In this document: positions 8,107 through 17,119 of the stretch, one piece after another
Numbering within the stretch: the first letter of the stretch is position 1
Layout of the letters: every line of letters starts with the position of its first letter
DNA from: Salipaludibacillus daqingensis
GTDB lineage: Bacteria > Bacillota > Bacilli > Bacillales > Salisediminibacteriaceae
Length of the DNA: 64,000 bases
Assembly: GCF_029891575.1 (NCBI RefSeq)
Contig: NZ_JARZHF010000008.1
Coordinates: 186,001 to 250,000 of the forward strand
Reading direction: 5' to 3'
Notes under the pieces: generated by a model
Databases searched by the model: none
Seen by the model: the letters and a program-made list of their open reading frames with translations, nothing else
What the model was told of the DNA's origin: nothing
Program-made: the position numbers and the translations under genes

Positions 8107-8700
8107 ATGACAATAAAAGATGGAGACATCGTTCAAAAGGAACAATTCAAGACACAATTTTCTAATAAAGACTTCCCCGAAAAAAGAGCAATTGTGAAAA
8201 AAGTCGCGAAGAAAAGCATGTTGAAATCTTTTTTCACCTCAACGGGGTTTGATTTAAGCTCATGGGCCATATCCGCCATCACAGGTGGTTCTGCTTTTAT
8301 TCCTAGTCAGATTGTCAACGAAGGGTTATCTATGATAACGGATACGAATTACATTCGAAAAGCGAACCAACAGTTAATCGGAGACATCGCAAAACTTTAT
8401 CGCTTAAATGAAGACGAGTTGACACGACAGTTAGAACGGGAAATGGAGATGAACATTCGGAACGTAAAAGCAAGAACGGATGATACAAAGAAAAAAGTGA
8501 ATACATCGAGGAAGATCATATTAGGTAGTGTAGGACTTAGAACGAAACTTGGTTTGTTTGGAAACTTCTTACCTGCTATTGGAAGTCTTGTGACCTCGAT
8601 CATTGTATATAAATCGATTGAGAACTTTGGTTACCGTGTGATTCAAGCTGTCGATGAAATGTCTGATGGAAAAAAGAACACGCCGATTTCAAAACGTTAA
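8107..8700 (+). CDS. Unrecognised 197-residue protein with hydrophobic glycine-rich segments
   Basis: I do not recognise this protein. Residues 1-45 are charged and basic. Residues about 47-80 are mildly hydrophobic (FFTSTGFDLSSWAISAITGG). Residues 84-140 form a likely amphipathic helix full of Arg, Glu and Lys. A second hydrophobic Gly/Leu stretch of about 35 residues (144-180, with LGLFGNFLPAIGSLVTSIIV) is followed by a polar tail. This looks like a membrane-associated helical protein with both ends in the cytoplasm. GAGGAGA precedes the ATG. It lies 60 bases after the HEM4 gene and ends at a shared terminator. Coding is supported by codon pattern and signals, not by any known family. Confidence 0.65.
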   Translation: MTIKDGDIVQKEQFKTQFSNKDFPEKRAIVKKVAKKSMLKSFFTSTGFDLSSWAISAITGGSAFIPSQIVNEGLSMITDTNYIRKANQQLIGDIAKLYRLNEDELTRQLEREMEMNIRNVKARTDDTKKKVNTSRKIILGSVGLRTKLGLFGNFLPAIGSLVTSIIVYKSIENFGYRVIQAVDEMSDGKKNTPISKR

Positions 8701-8709
8701 GGAATAAAG

Positions 8710-8737
8710 AAAGACCATCCTCATGTGATGGTCTTTT
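8710..8737. terminator. Bidirectional terminator between convergent genes
   Basis: AAAGACCATC pairs perfectly with GATGGTCTTT around a 7-base loop, with T-rich flanks on the plus strand and a weaker run on the minus strand. It separates the unknown gene at 8107 and the cytochrome gene at 8762. Confidence 0.8.
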
Positions 8738-8761
8738 CGTTTCTCTTATTTCATAAACTGC

Positions 8762-9100
8762 TTATTCATTGCCTACTTTTTCTACCCATGCAGACACATC
8801 TTCTGCGTCACTTCCTGTCACTAGTCCAGCGGGCATACTTCCAGCTCCGTTCACAACGGCATCTAATACTTCATCATAAGTTAAGCCGGTAACCGCTGAA
8901 GCTCCTGCTCCGGTTAAGTCACCACCATGACATGCCGCACACTTTTGTTGGTAAATTTCTTCTCCGCTCGCTAAATCATACGTTCCATTCGATGTTGTTT
9001 CATTGTTGGTTGAATTGCTTGCTTCATTAACAACATCATTTCCACCACAAGCAGCGATAAAGAGAGAGGCTCCCATGAGTGTTACGATTAATTTTTTCAT
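8762..9100 (-). CDS. cccB: Cytochrome c-551, membrane-anchored lipoprotein
   Basis: A 112-residue small cytochrome c. The N-terminus is a lipoprotein signal, MKKLIVTLMGASLFIAAC, with the lipidated Cys at residue 18. A Ser/Thr/Asn-rich linker (about 20-40) then leads to one haem site CAACH at residues 54-58. Met89 in GSMPAG is the expected distal ligand. This is the layout known for the Bacillus cytochrome c551 that carries electrons on the outer face of the membrane to a cytochrome c oxidase. The ATG at 9100 has GGGGG 6 bases upstream; an upstream in-frame ATG at 9148 would spoil the signal peptide. No oxidase gene is adjacent. Confidence 0.93.
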   Translation of the reverse strand: MKKLIVTLMGASLFIAACGGNDVVNEASNSTNNETTSNGTYDLASGEEIYQQKCAACHGGDLTGAGASAVTGLTYDEVLDAVVNGAGSMPAGLVTGSDAEDVSAWVEKVGNE

Positions 9101-9238
9101 ACTACATCCCCCCATGAAAGAGTATACAAGATTATCGATGAGCTTCATGTGATTTTACTCACAAAAATGACTATTTTTTACATGCCTCGGAAAAATAACG
9201 ACCAACCAGTAATGATGGAGAGATTTTCTTAGTATCGT

Positions 9239-9481
9239 TTACGCTCTCATCATTTCAATAATATCTTTCAGCTCTTCCATATATTCCTCAAACTCATGAA
9301 TTCTGCTACACTCAATGAAATGATGTCGGTCTACCGTTTCTAACAAAGCTAGAGCAGCATCTAATTTCAAATCATGTTTCCAAACTGGTAAATTCGTTTC
9401 CCCTTCCATTTTTATATGCAACGTTACTTCCCCTGAAGTAGGATCCATTTCAGTAAGCTCAAATGTTGTGAATTCTCCCAT
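9239..9481 (-). CDS. Small acidic protein of unknown function
   Basis: An 80-residue cytosolic protein with no recognised family. It opens MGEFTTFELTEMDPTSGEVT, has a predicted beta-rich first half (alternating Val, Leu and Ile up to residue 40) and an acidic helical C-terminus with HEFEEYMEELKDIIEMM. The start is fixed by GGAGG 8 bases before the ATG at 9481; an in-frame start 15 bases earlier has no site. It stands alone between the cytochrome gene and rnz. Nothing around it points to a job. Confidence 0.65.
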   Translation of the reverse strand: MGEFTTFELTEMDPTSGEVTLHIKMEGETNLPVWKHDLKLDAALALLETVDRHHFIECSRIHEFEEYMEELKDIIEMMRA

Positions 9482-9793
9482 CAAAACCGCCTCCAATTAT
9501 ACTTTTAAAGGACTCTGTTATCGTAGAATGGTGTTTTGAAAATTATTGCTCCGTCAGAAAAAAAGGAACGATTATTTTCTTAATAAACACTGGAACATAA
9601 CAAACCCTTTTGAATAATAAGTACAGCTTCGTATGGAAAAAAGGGGGGGAACGAAATTTTTTCTATGAGTGATGGTACCATTTCGTTTTCTACAATCGAA
9701 ATGACAAGTTGAAGAGTCTATTTTTTTAAACTTGATACTTTTTTGAGTGTTATGGATACTAAAATAAAAGAACTACATTGAGGAGGGAAAACA
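9482..9793. other. Gene-free 312-base interval, candidate rnz promoter
   Basis: No coding frame with a start site. On the plus strand TTGATA (9732) and GATACT (9755) with a 17-base spacer could drive rnz; the boxes are imperfect. Confidence 0.35.
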
Positions 9794-10744
9794 TTGAAGG
9801 TAACTTTTTTAGGAACAGGAGCTGGTATTCCCGCAAAGCTACGTAATGTTTCTTCGTTAGCTTTGCATTTAATGAATAAAGAGAACACCATTTGGCTGTT
9901 TGACTGCGGAGAAGCAACACAACACCAGATTTTACACACGCCGATAAAACTAAGAAAAATGGAGAAGATATTCATTAGTCATTTGCACGGTGATCATATT
10001 TATGGATTACCTGGCCTTTTAGGAAGCCGTTCTTTTCAAGGTGCAGACACACCGTTAACTATTTATGGTCCAAAAGGGATCGCATCATTTATTGAAACTT
10101 CTCTAAATGTCAGCGGAACTTATCTAAAGTATCCCCTGCACATTATTGAAATAACCGGAGATAGGTTACTCTTTGACAACGATCACTATGTTGTCACAAC
10201 AAGTAAATTAGATCACGCTCTCCCTTGCTTCGGATTTAGAATCGAACAAAAAGATTTACCGGGCCGATTATTAATGGAAAAAGTAAACGAAGCGAATATT
10301 CCGACCGGCCCTGTTTTACAAAAACTTAAAAAAGGGATGGAAGTAACACTCCCAGATGGACGAAAAGTTGATGGAAAATCGTTTATCGGTTCACCTAAAC
10401 AAGGAAAAATCGTTACCATTTTAGGGGATACCCGTTTTTCAGAAAAAGCCATCACGTTAGCTAAAGATGCAAATACTGTCATACACGAAGCGACTTTTGC
10501 AGAAGATGAATCGTTATTAGCTAAAGAATTCTTCCATTCCACAACGAGACAAGCTGCCGAAGTCGCCAAACGCTCTGGCGCGCACCAATTGATTCTTAAT
10601 CATATTAGTTCTCGTTATCAAGAAGAAGATGTGGAACAATTACTGAAAGAAGCAAGATCCGTCTTTACAAACACGTTTATTTCAGCAGACTTCTCGACGT
10701 TTGACATTCCCAAAGTGAATAGACCTTATCAATCGAATGCTTGA
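9794..10744 (+). CDS. rnz: Ribonuclease Z (tRNA 3' endonuclease)
   Basis: Cuts the 3' trailer from tRNA precursors that lack an encoded CCA. The 316-residue protein has the metallo-beta-lactamase fold of RNase Z: TFLGTGAGIPAKLRNVSS at the N-terminus, the zinc motif SHLHGDHIYGLPGLL near residue 60, ILGDTRF near 215 with a metal-ligand Asp, and LILNHISSRY near 270 with another His ligand. The start is TTG, fixed by AGGAGG 8 bases upstream. The length is close to the usual 307. It is a lone gene converging on the permease gene. In this genome the tRNA genes I can see encode CCA, so other tRNAs would be its targets. Confidence 0.95.
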   Translation: MKVTFLGTGAGIPAKLRNVSSLALHLMNKENTIWLFDCGEATQHQILHTPIKLRKMEKIFISHLHGDHIYGLPGLLGSRSFQGADTPLTIYGPKGIASFIETSLNVSGTYLKYPLHIIEITGDRLLFDNDHYVVTTSKLDHALPCFGFRIEQKDLPGRLLMEKVNEANIPTGPVLQKLKKGMEVTLPDGRKVDGKSFIGSPKQGKIVTILGDTRFSEKAITLAKDANTVIHEATFAEDESLLAKEFFHSTTRQAAEVAKRSGAHQLILNHISSRYQEEDVEQLLKEARSVFTNTFISADFSTFDIPKVNRPYQSNA

Positions 10745-10773
10745 ATCATCTGAGAGTTGGCTTTATAAAAGTT

Positions 10774-12048
10774 TCACCCTAAAAATACATGCCCGAAAAC
10801 ACCGAAGATCACCATTGAAACAAGAGCAATAACTGCACCAATCAAGGTTTCATAAGGTAGTAATTTAAAACGCTCTTTCATGCCTATATGGACACTTGCA
10901 AGCGTAATGTGAAAGTATGTCCCATGTGGCATATGGTCTAAAACCGTAGCTCCAGAGTTGACCATAGCTGCCCCCGCCAGTGGATGAATGCCATAGTCCA
11001 TAATTGATGGGGCAAACACATTACCAGCGACTGCTGTACCTGCTGCCGTAGACCCTGTCGCACCAGACATCGTAATACCTGCCAATGATGCAAGGATATA
11101 TGCTGGAATATGAAACGCGTCAATTCCAATAATGATCTGACCAATAACAGCAGAGTGTGAAATCACACCGGCAAGTGTCCCTGTTCCAATCAAAAGAACA
11201 GCCACCCCTGCCATCTTTTGTAGACCTGATGAGATGTATTCGTTCAAATTTTCTCTTTTCCCCATAATGATAGCGCCAACGATTCCTCCAATGGGTAAAG
11301 CAAACAATGGGTCTACTTGAACACCCGCTAACGGCTGCAACAATAGTAAAAAAATCGCAACCCCTGGAGCAGACAATGCTTTTAGTAATGTTGGATTTTC
11401 ACCTTTCACCTCCGTAGACAGATCGTGATCTTGCACTTTCGAACCTTTATATTTAAGCTTCTGAGCCAAAACATACGTAATTCCTAAACCTGCAACTGCT
11501 GGAAAAACTCCTGCAAACATTACCGTTGTTAACGGCACCTGAAAAGCTTCCCCTACAGCGATTGTATTCGGATTAGGTGAGATAATATTTCCAGCTTTTC
11601 CGCCGCCAGAAATAGCAAGTAACACGGCCATTTTCGTCATATTCGTTTTTTTAGCAATAGCGAGAGCAATCGGTGCAATGGTTAATACAGCTACCCCTAC
11701 ATAAACTCCAACGCCTGTTAATACCATTGTTGCACCAGCTACGGCAAGAATTGCTTTTGTTTCTCCTAGTCCATCCAGAATTGATTCCGCAATTTTTTTT
11801 GCCGCTCCTGATTCAATCAATACACCAGCAAGAACACCAGCAGCTAAAACACGAAGTACAACCCCTACCATTCCTTCTGCACCAGTAATCATAATCTGAA
11901 CCGTGTCAGTTAGAGCCAATCCCCCTAAAACACCGCCAAATACTGCTCCAGCCATCATCGCATAAGCTGGGGCTACCTTAACTAAGATCAAACCGATTGT
12001 CACGATAAGAGCAAGAAATGTTCCTAACGTTGATATTTGTACATCCAT
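10774..12048 (-). CDS. GntP family permease (gluconate/organic acid:H+ symporter type)
   Basis: A 424-residue inner membrane protein with about 12 hydrophobic helices, Gly/Ala rich. GntP marks include GTFLALIVTIGLILVK at the start, SGGGKAGNIISPNPNTIA in the middle and SGATGSTAAGTAVAG and TVLDHMPHGTYFH in the last third. The family carries gluconate, other sugar acids, lactate or citrate-like acids; the substrate cannot be read from sequence and no catabolic gene lies nearby. The start at 12048 has only a weak purine-rich stretch before it. An inverted repeat 50 bases upstream may be an operator. It converges on rnz with 29 bases between the stops and no clear terminator. Confidence 0.88.
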   Translation of the reverse strand: MDVQISTLGTFLALIVTIGLILVKVAPAYAMMAGAVFGGVLGGLALTDTVQIMITGAEGMVGVVLRVLAAGVLAGVLIESGAAKKIAESILDGLGETKAILAVAGATMVLTGVGVYVGVAVLTIAPIALAIAKKTNMTKMAVLLAISGGGKAGNIISPNPNTIAVGEAFQVPLTTVMFAGVFPAVAGLGITYVLAQKLKYKGSKVQDHDLSTEVKGENPTLLKALSAPGVAIFLLLLQPLAGVQVDPLFALPIGGIVGAIIMGKRENLNEYISSGLQKMAGVAVLLIGTGTLAGVISHSAVIGQIIIGIDAFHIPAYILASLAGITMSGATGSTAAGTAVAGNVFAPSIMDYGIHPLAGAAMVNSGATVLDHMPHGTYFHITLASVHIGMKERFKLLPYETLIGAVIALVSMVIFGVFGHVFLG

Positions 12049-12096
12049 TTATATTACGCCCCTATGCTTTTAAAATTTAGCTCTAATAATGTATGT

Positions 12097-12117
12097 TGTT
12101 GATTTTAAAAATCAACA
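12097..12117. promoter_or_regulatory. Inverted repeat upstream of the GntP gene, possible operator
   Basis: TGTTGATTTT, one central A, then AAAATCAACA: a perfect 10-base dyad 50 bases before the permease start. It has no T run, so a protein-binding site is more likely than a terminator. The remainder of the gene-free stretch 12049-12367 shows nothing else I can support. Confidence 0.4.
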
Positions 12118-12367
12118 TGGATTGATAACAGATCCTAAAATTTTTACCATCATACTATTTATTAGACAAATATACTATGTCAGAATTCTACTAAAATAGT
12201 ATATACTTACTTCTTTGTAAAGCTGTATAATGGTATGTATTATTCATTATTTCATCAACCGAAATGTTTTTTTACTATCATTGCATTTACAAACGGAAAT
12301 TTGAATTATACAAGTTCTCTAAGTCTGTGTACATGAAAAATTTCTGGAAAAGGGAGATGAATATTTC

Positions 12368-13465
12368 GTGGACCATCATGACGCTTCACAAATCAATTAT
12401 GAACTTTGGTCGAAAAAAATTCTGAACTTTTATTGGCTTATTGTTATCATTTCCCTTGTCGGGCATATCGTCGGGTTAAGTGTGACGATCTATTATCACC
12501 CTGATTACGCTTCTCAATTTATTTTCGGTACGATTATTTTAGCAACAGGTATCCAGTTACTCATAGTGTTAATCTGTGAATACATCATCAAAATTAAAAA
12601 AATGTATCGTTCAAGGTTGTTAATCATAGCTGGGACTTTGTTAGCTTTAGTCGTCATTGTCATTAACCCCGCTGTCCCTGGTTTACAAGTCACCCTACTC
12701 TTACCCATGGGAGTCGCATTGATCTATTTAGATAAAAAGAAATTATTTTTTAGTCTCATTGCTAATGTTTTTGGACTGACGTCGATTTACTTATTATTTC
12801 CATCCATCAGATTAGCTACAACGGAGTATGAGTATTTTTCTTACGTTTTCGCTTTATTTGCCGGTTACATTATTTATTTAGCGATCCTACAAAGAGGGGA
12901 AGAAGTCTTAAGCGATCTTAGAGAATCGTCTGAGAAGGAAAAGGACCTTTTAATTAAAAATACGTTGATGGAAAAACTCACGAAAGTAGATCCATTAACT
13001 AACCTATACAATCATAGAACATTCCATGAATATATGGATCATTTAGTTAAACAAAGTAAAGAATATCAAATGCCTCTTCAGCTAGCAATTTTAGATATCG
13101 ATAACTTTAAAAAAATTAATGATAGTTTTGGTCATAGTGTAGGAGATTCCGTTTTGAAACGTGTAGCAAGGACGATATACGAGAAATCTTCAGAAAACGA
13201 TATTGTTGCCCGTTATGGTGGAGAAGAATTTGCCATTTTATTCACCAATAAAAAATTTGAAGAATCTCTTCAAATTACGGAAAAAATACGATCACATATT
13301 GCTTCACTTCATCATGAAGAAATTGATGACAGGTCCGTAACCATTAGTATTGGCTTAAAGAACTTCGATGATCATTTAACAAAAGCGGACTTCTTTAAAC
13401 AAGCTGATGCCATGTTATATGAAGCAAAAGATACAGGGAAAAACAAAGTTGTATCAAACTATTAA
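12368..13465 (+). CDS. Membrane-bound diguanylate cyclase (GGDEF)
   Basis: A 365-residue protein with six N-terminal hydrophobic helices (residues about 18-180), a short coiled segment (185-205) and a C-terminal GGDEF domain. The active site is RYGGEEF, and DPLTNLYNHR, DIDNFKKINDSFGH and AKDTGKNKV are also present, so synthesis of cyclic di-GMP from two GTP is expected. The inhibitory I-site (RxxD) is lost: the equivalent residues are S-E-N-D. The start is GTG with GGGAG about 11 bases upstream. The helical N-terminus is an unrecognised sensor. The gene stands alone and is followed by a terminator. Confidence 0.9.
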   Translation: MDHHDASQINYELWSKKILNFYWLIVIISLVGHIVGLSVTIYYHPDYASQFIFGTIILATGIQLLIVLICEYIIKIKKMYRSRLLIIAGTLLALVVIVINPAVPGLQVTLLLPMGVALIYLDKKKLFFSLIANVFGLTSIYLLFPSIRLATTEYEYFSYVFALFAGYIIYLAILQRGEEVLSDLRESSEKEKDLLIKNTLMEKLTKVDPLTNLYNHRTFHEYMDHLVKQSKEYQMPLQLAILDIDNFKKINDSFGHSVGDSVLKRVARTIYEKSSENDIVARYGGEEFAILFTNKKFEESLQITEKIRSHIASLHHEEIDDRSVTISIGLKNFDDHLTKADFFKQADAMLYEAKDTGKNKVVSNY

Positions 13466-13519
13466 TTTTCATTTAAAAATAATTTGTTTAAAATGATTTA
13501 CACTAAGAATTCATATATG

Positions 13520-13553
13520 AAAGAAGATTGGATACATCTGGTCTTCTTTTTTT
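13520..13553 (+). terminator. Terminator of the diguanylate cyclase gene
   Basis: AAAGAAGA pairs with TCTTCTTT and is followed by seven T. The remaining gene-free bases to 14030 are AT-rich; I see no gene or firm promoter there. Confidence 0.7.
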
Positions 13554-14030
13554 GTACTTCTTAATATCATGCAAATTGTAACTTTCCAAGAATAATATTT
13601 CGTTAATCTATTTGAAACTCTTCCTAAACCTTTTTATACATAATTATCGTATTCACTACAATAATTATGTATTTGTTTTAACTACATTTTAACTTTCTAT
13701 CTGCACATTTCCCTTCCTCACTTTCACTATTATTTTTAGATATTAATTGGATTAATTCTACCAGTATAGTAGAAATCAAAGGATTACTATGAAAAAGAGA
13801 GCTAGAGTATTGACCTCAATGGGATAGGACATCTTTTCGTCATGTATGACGTATCATAATCCTTGTTTTAAAATCGAATAGTATGATAGCCTTATCAATA
13901 ACTAGTTTAATAGTAGGAATATTTCGTTTTTAGCGCATGTCTTAAGGTTAGTTAAGTTAAACGCTATTATTTTTGCAGTTAAAAGGAACAAACGTTCTGT
14001 TTATATCCAATCAACTAAAGGAGGAGAAGT

Positions 14031-15713
14031 ATGCCAGCCAGACCAAAAGGATTAACTTCATTTAACGCATCATTAAAAACACCGACATTTTTAATCTCAC
14101 TCATTATTGCCATTACATTTGTCATTCTTGGAACTACTTTACCCAATTTTGGCACTTACATGGATAATACGTTTGCATGGGTCGTCGAGTACTTAGGATG
14201 GACCTTCATTCTAGGGGGAAGTGCTTTCTTAATCGTTACAATTTTTCTCATTTTTAGCCCCTTAGGAGAGATCAGATTAGGTGGAGATGATGAAGAACCT
14301 GAATACTCTACACCAAGCTGGTTTGCCATGCTTTTTAGCGCTGGTATGGGTATCGGACTTTTATTCTGGGGTGTATCAGAACCAATTAACCACTATGATT
14401 GGCCTGCGATGGGTGAAGGTGGAACAGAGGAAGCTATTCATATGGCTTTGCAATATTCCTTTTTCCACTGGGGCTTACATCCATGGGCCATCTATGCTAT
14501 TGTTGCTGCATCGTTAGCATATTTCACTTATCGAAAAGGCTTACCGATGCTTTTAAGTTCCACGTTAGAACCGCTTATCGGTAAAGATAATTTAAATGGT
14601 GGATGGGGAAATACAGTAAATATCATTGGAGTTATCGCTACACTATTTGGTATTTCTACTTCCCTCGGACTTGGAGTAATGCAAATTGGCGGTGGAATAG
14701 AAACATTATTTGGCACTCCTAACAATACCGCTTTATGGATGATTATCATTGTTATCGTGACAGCTTTAGCTATTGTTTCCACTACGACTGGGATCGATAA
14801 GGGGATTAAATGGCTAAGTCAAATTAATATTAGTGTTGCTGGGCTTCTTATGTTATTTGTCTTAATTTTAGGACCGACACTGTTTATTTTCAATGCTTTC
14901 ACACATTCATCTGGTCAGTACTTACAAAATCTGTTATCGATGTCTTTTGGAATTGATGCTGCAGGAGAAAATACAGATGGATGGTACGGTGCATGGACAA
15001 TCTTTTACTGGGCTTGGTGGATTTCTTGGGCACCGTTCGTTGGATCATTTATTGCACGAGTTTCTAGAGGACGAACGATTCGTAGCTTCTCTATTGGTGT
15101 ATTACTTGTACCAACATTCGTTGGTATGGTTTGGTTCAGTGTCTTCGGTGGTACCGCGCTTTATCGTGAACATTTTACTGACACAAGTATTCTTGATATC
15201 GTCTTACAAGATGAGGCACTTGGGTTCTTCGCAATGCTTGAAGGATTTCCATTTGCTAGTTTACTAATAGTCATAGCAATGCTTTCATTAACCGTTTTCT
15301 TTGTTACATCATCCGACTCTGGAACGTATGTTATCGGGATGTTAACATCAAAAGGAAACATGAATCCTCCGATACAATTACGTATTACTTGGGGGTTATT
15401 GGAAGGTGCGTTTGCAGCTGTTCTATTATTAGCTGGTGGCTTAGGTGCATTGCAGACTGCAGCTGTTGTCGGTGGCTTTCCATTTATGATCATTATGTTC
15501 TTTATGATTTTCTGCCTATTGAAAGCTCTTCTTAATGAACTTCGAGATGGTTCGTTACCAATGGAACGACAACGAATCTATGCTGCTTTAGAAGACCTTC
15601 GAAATGAACGAAAAATTCAAGATGACGTCATAAATGAAAATGAAGAAGAATGGACAACCGATAATGGCAACGGTTATGTAGAAGTAGATGAGGATGAAAC
15701 AAACGATAAGTAA
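14031..15713 (+). CDS. BCCT family betaine/choline/carnitine-type transporter
   Basis: A 560-residue secondary transporter with 12 helices, most like glycine betaine carriers of the OpuD/BetP group, which import osmoprotectants with Na+ or H+. Family marks: MGIGLLFWGVSEPINHYDWP near residue 105 and the aromatic box segment WAWWISWAPFVGSFIARVSRG near residue 325. It then has SDSGTYVIGMLT near residue 430. A polar, Asp/Glu-rich tail follows residue 510; in BetP the tail senses osmotic stress, though here it is acidic rather than basic. AAAGGAGG lies 8 bases before the ATG. The gene is flanked by long non-coding stretches and its own terminator, so it is transcribed alone. Confidence 0.93.
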   Translation: MPARPKGLTSFNASLKTPTFLISLIIAITFVILGTTLPNFGTYMDNTFAWVVEYLGWTFILGGSAFLIVTIFLIFSPLGEIRLGGDDEEPEYSTPSWFAMLFSAGMGIGLLFWGVSEPINHYDWPAMGEGGTEEAIHMALQYSFFHWGLHPWAIYAIVAASLAYFTYRKGLPMLLSSTLEPLIGKDNLNGGWGNTVNIIGVIATLFGISTSLGLGVMQIGGGIETLFGTPNNTALWMIIIVIVTALAIVSTTTGIDKGIKWLSQINISVAGLLMLFVLILGPTLFIFNAFTHSSGQYLQNLLSMSFGIDAAGENTDGWYGAWTIFYWAWWISWAPFVGSFIARVSRGRTIRSFSIGVLLVPTFVGMVWFSVFGGTALYREHFTDTSILDIVLQDEALGFFAMLEGFPFASLLIVIAMLSLTVFFVTSSDSGTYVIGMLTSKGNMNPPIQLRITWGLLEGAFAAVLLLAGGLGALQTAAVVGGFPFMIIMFFMIFCLLKALLNELRDGSLPMERQRIYAALEDLRNERKIQDDVINENEEEWTTDNGNGYVEVDEDETNDK

Positions 15714-15720
15714 TCTAACA

Positions 15721-15756
15721 ATCCCACACCAACTCATTGGTGTGGGATGTTTTTTA
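15721..15756 (+). terminator. Terminator of the BCCT transporter gene
   Basis: ATCCCACACC pairs with GGTGTGGGAT around an 8-base loop, followed by six T. Confidence 0.9.
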
Positions 15757-16012
15757 GCGTCTATTTCGAGATTACTTCGTTAACTCCATTGTCTAAAAGA
15801 CTTTTTCAAATCATAAAATACTTTTTTAAAACATATTAAAGAGTAATTATTTTAAGCGGCATCAATATCTATATATAGATTTGCGTATTTATTATGTCAT
15901 TTTATGGATAAAACGACCTATTTTTTGATAATGAAAAGGATATATACAACGAGCATCGAAAAGAATAATTTACAATACTTTTCTGAATATTAAAACAGGA
16001 AGGAGATTAATC

Positions 16013-17005
16013 ATGCCTCATTTATCAAAACAAGAAGTTGCCAAAGTTCGAGTTGTAAAAAACAAAAAGAACGAAGACGCGATAATGAGAAAGAAAAATG
16101 TTGTTGGTTTAGGTATTGGTGTGAAAATAACCAATGGTGTGCCAACGGGAAAACCTGCGTTAGTCACTTACGTAACGAGTAAAAAGCCTCTGGAAACGTT
16201 GGAAGAAGAGGATGTTATACCTGAGTTATTAGACGGTGTAGAAACAGATGTAATTGAAATAGGAATGCCTACTGTCCAACCTTCGATAAAAGAAAATGAT
16301 CTTCTTCGAACACTTCCCTCAAACCAACTCAATAAGAGAATTAGACCAGTTAAAGGTGGTTGGAGTGTCGGACATCCAGATATTACTGCTGGAACAGTAG
16401 GAGCTGTCGTATTTAATAAAGAAGAGAAAAATCCTTTAAAGTACTATATTCTCTCAAATAATCACGTTCTAGCAAACAGTAATCATGCAAATATTGGAGA
16501 CCCGATTTTGCAACCAGGTCCAGTGGACGGAGGCAGTTCTCCTGATGACCAAATTGCCACATTAAGTAGGTTTGTTCCAATCGACTTCACCCCAGATAAA
16601 CCTGAATCAGAGCATAACAATCTTGTTGATGCTGCTATCGCTGAAGGATCTCTTCAAGAACTGGATCGTGAGGTCTACTGGAATGGATATGTGAAAGGTT
16701 GGCTGAAAAAAGAAGAGGTAGAAGTTGGCACAGTAATCAAAAAAACCGGTCGTACAACTGGTTATACAACAGCTGAAATTACTGCCGTGGACGCAACCAT
16801 TGATGTAAACTTCGGAAATAATCGAGTCGCACGGTTCCAAGACCAAATTCTCACAACACCTTTCTCAGAAGGCGGAGATAGCGGGTCTCTTGCAACAGAT
16901 TCTGAAAACCGTGCTATCGGACTTCTGTTTGCAGGGAGTCCAGACGTTACGATTCTCAATCAAATTGAAAATGTTCGAAGCTTATTGCGCATTGACTTTG
17001 TTTAA
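16013..17005 (+). CDS. Trypsin-fold serine protease-like protein without signal peptide
   Basis: A 330-residue protein of the chymotrypsin (PA) fold. All three catalytic residues can be placed: His151 in SNNHVLA, Asp206 in NNLVDAAIAE and Ser290 in EGGDSGSLA, with TGRTTG between them. Residues 1-115 form a charged N-terminal part containing VVGLGIGVKITNG and ALVTYVTSKKP, seen in bacterial proteins related to the plant NAL1 protease. There is no signal peptide or membrane helix, so it seems to stay in the cytoplasm, unlike HtrA. The length is ordinary for this little-studied group. AGGAGA precedes the ATG. Protease activity is inferred from the triad; the substrate is unknown. Confidence 0.75.
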   Translation: MPHLSKQEVAKVRVVKNKKNEDAIMRKKNVVGLGIGVKITNGVPTGKPALVTYVTSKKPLETLEEEDVIPELLDGVETDVIEIGMPTVQPSIKENDLLRTLPSNQLNKRIRPVKGGWSVGHPDITAGTVGAVVFNKEEKNPLKYYILSNNHVLANSNHANIGDPILQPGPVDGGSSPDDQIATLSRFVPIDFTPDKPESEHNNLVDAAIAEGSLQELDREVYWNGYVKGWLKKEEVEVGTVIKKTGRTTGYTTAEITAVDATIDVNFGNNRVARFQDQILTTPFSEGGDSGSLATDSENRAIGLLFAGSPDVTILNQIENVRSLLRIDFV

Positions 17006-17075
17006 CCGAGGATCACGTCATCGAAAATTATATTGAAAAGTGAATTCTTCCCCCACAAATAAAGAATTTAATCAT

Positions 17076-17109
17076 GCAGAAAAATGCAGTCCCGACTGCA
17101 CTTTTCTGC
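17076..17109. terminator. Bidirectional hairpin between convergent genes
   Basis: GCAGAAAAATGCAGTC pairs with GACTGCACTTTTCTGC with one mismatch and a 2-base loop. It lies between the protease-like gene and argS; neither strand has a long T run, so termination is likely but not certain. Confidence 0.6.
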
Positions 17110-17119
17110 TATCGTTTTC

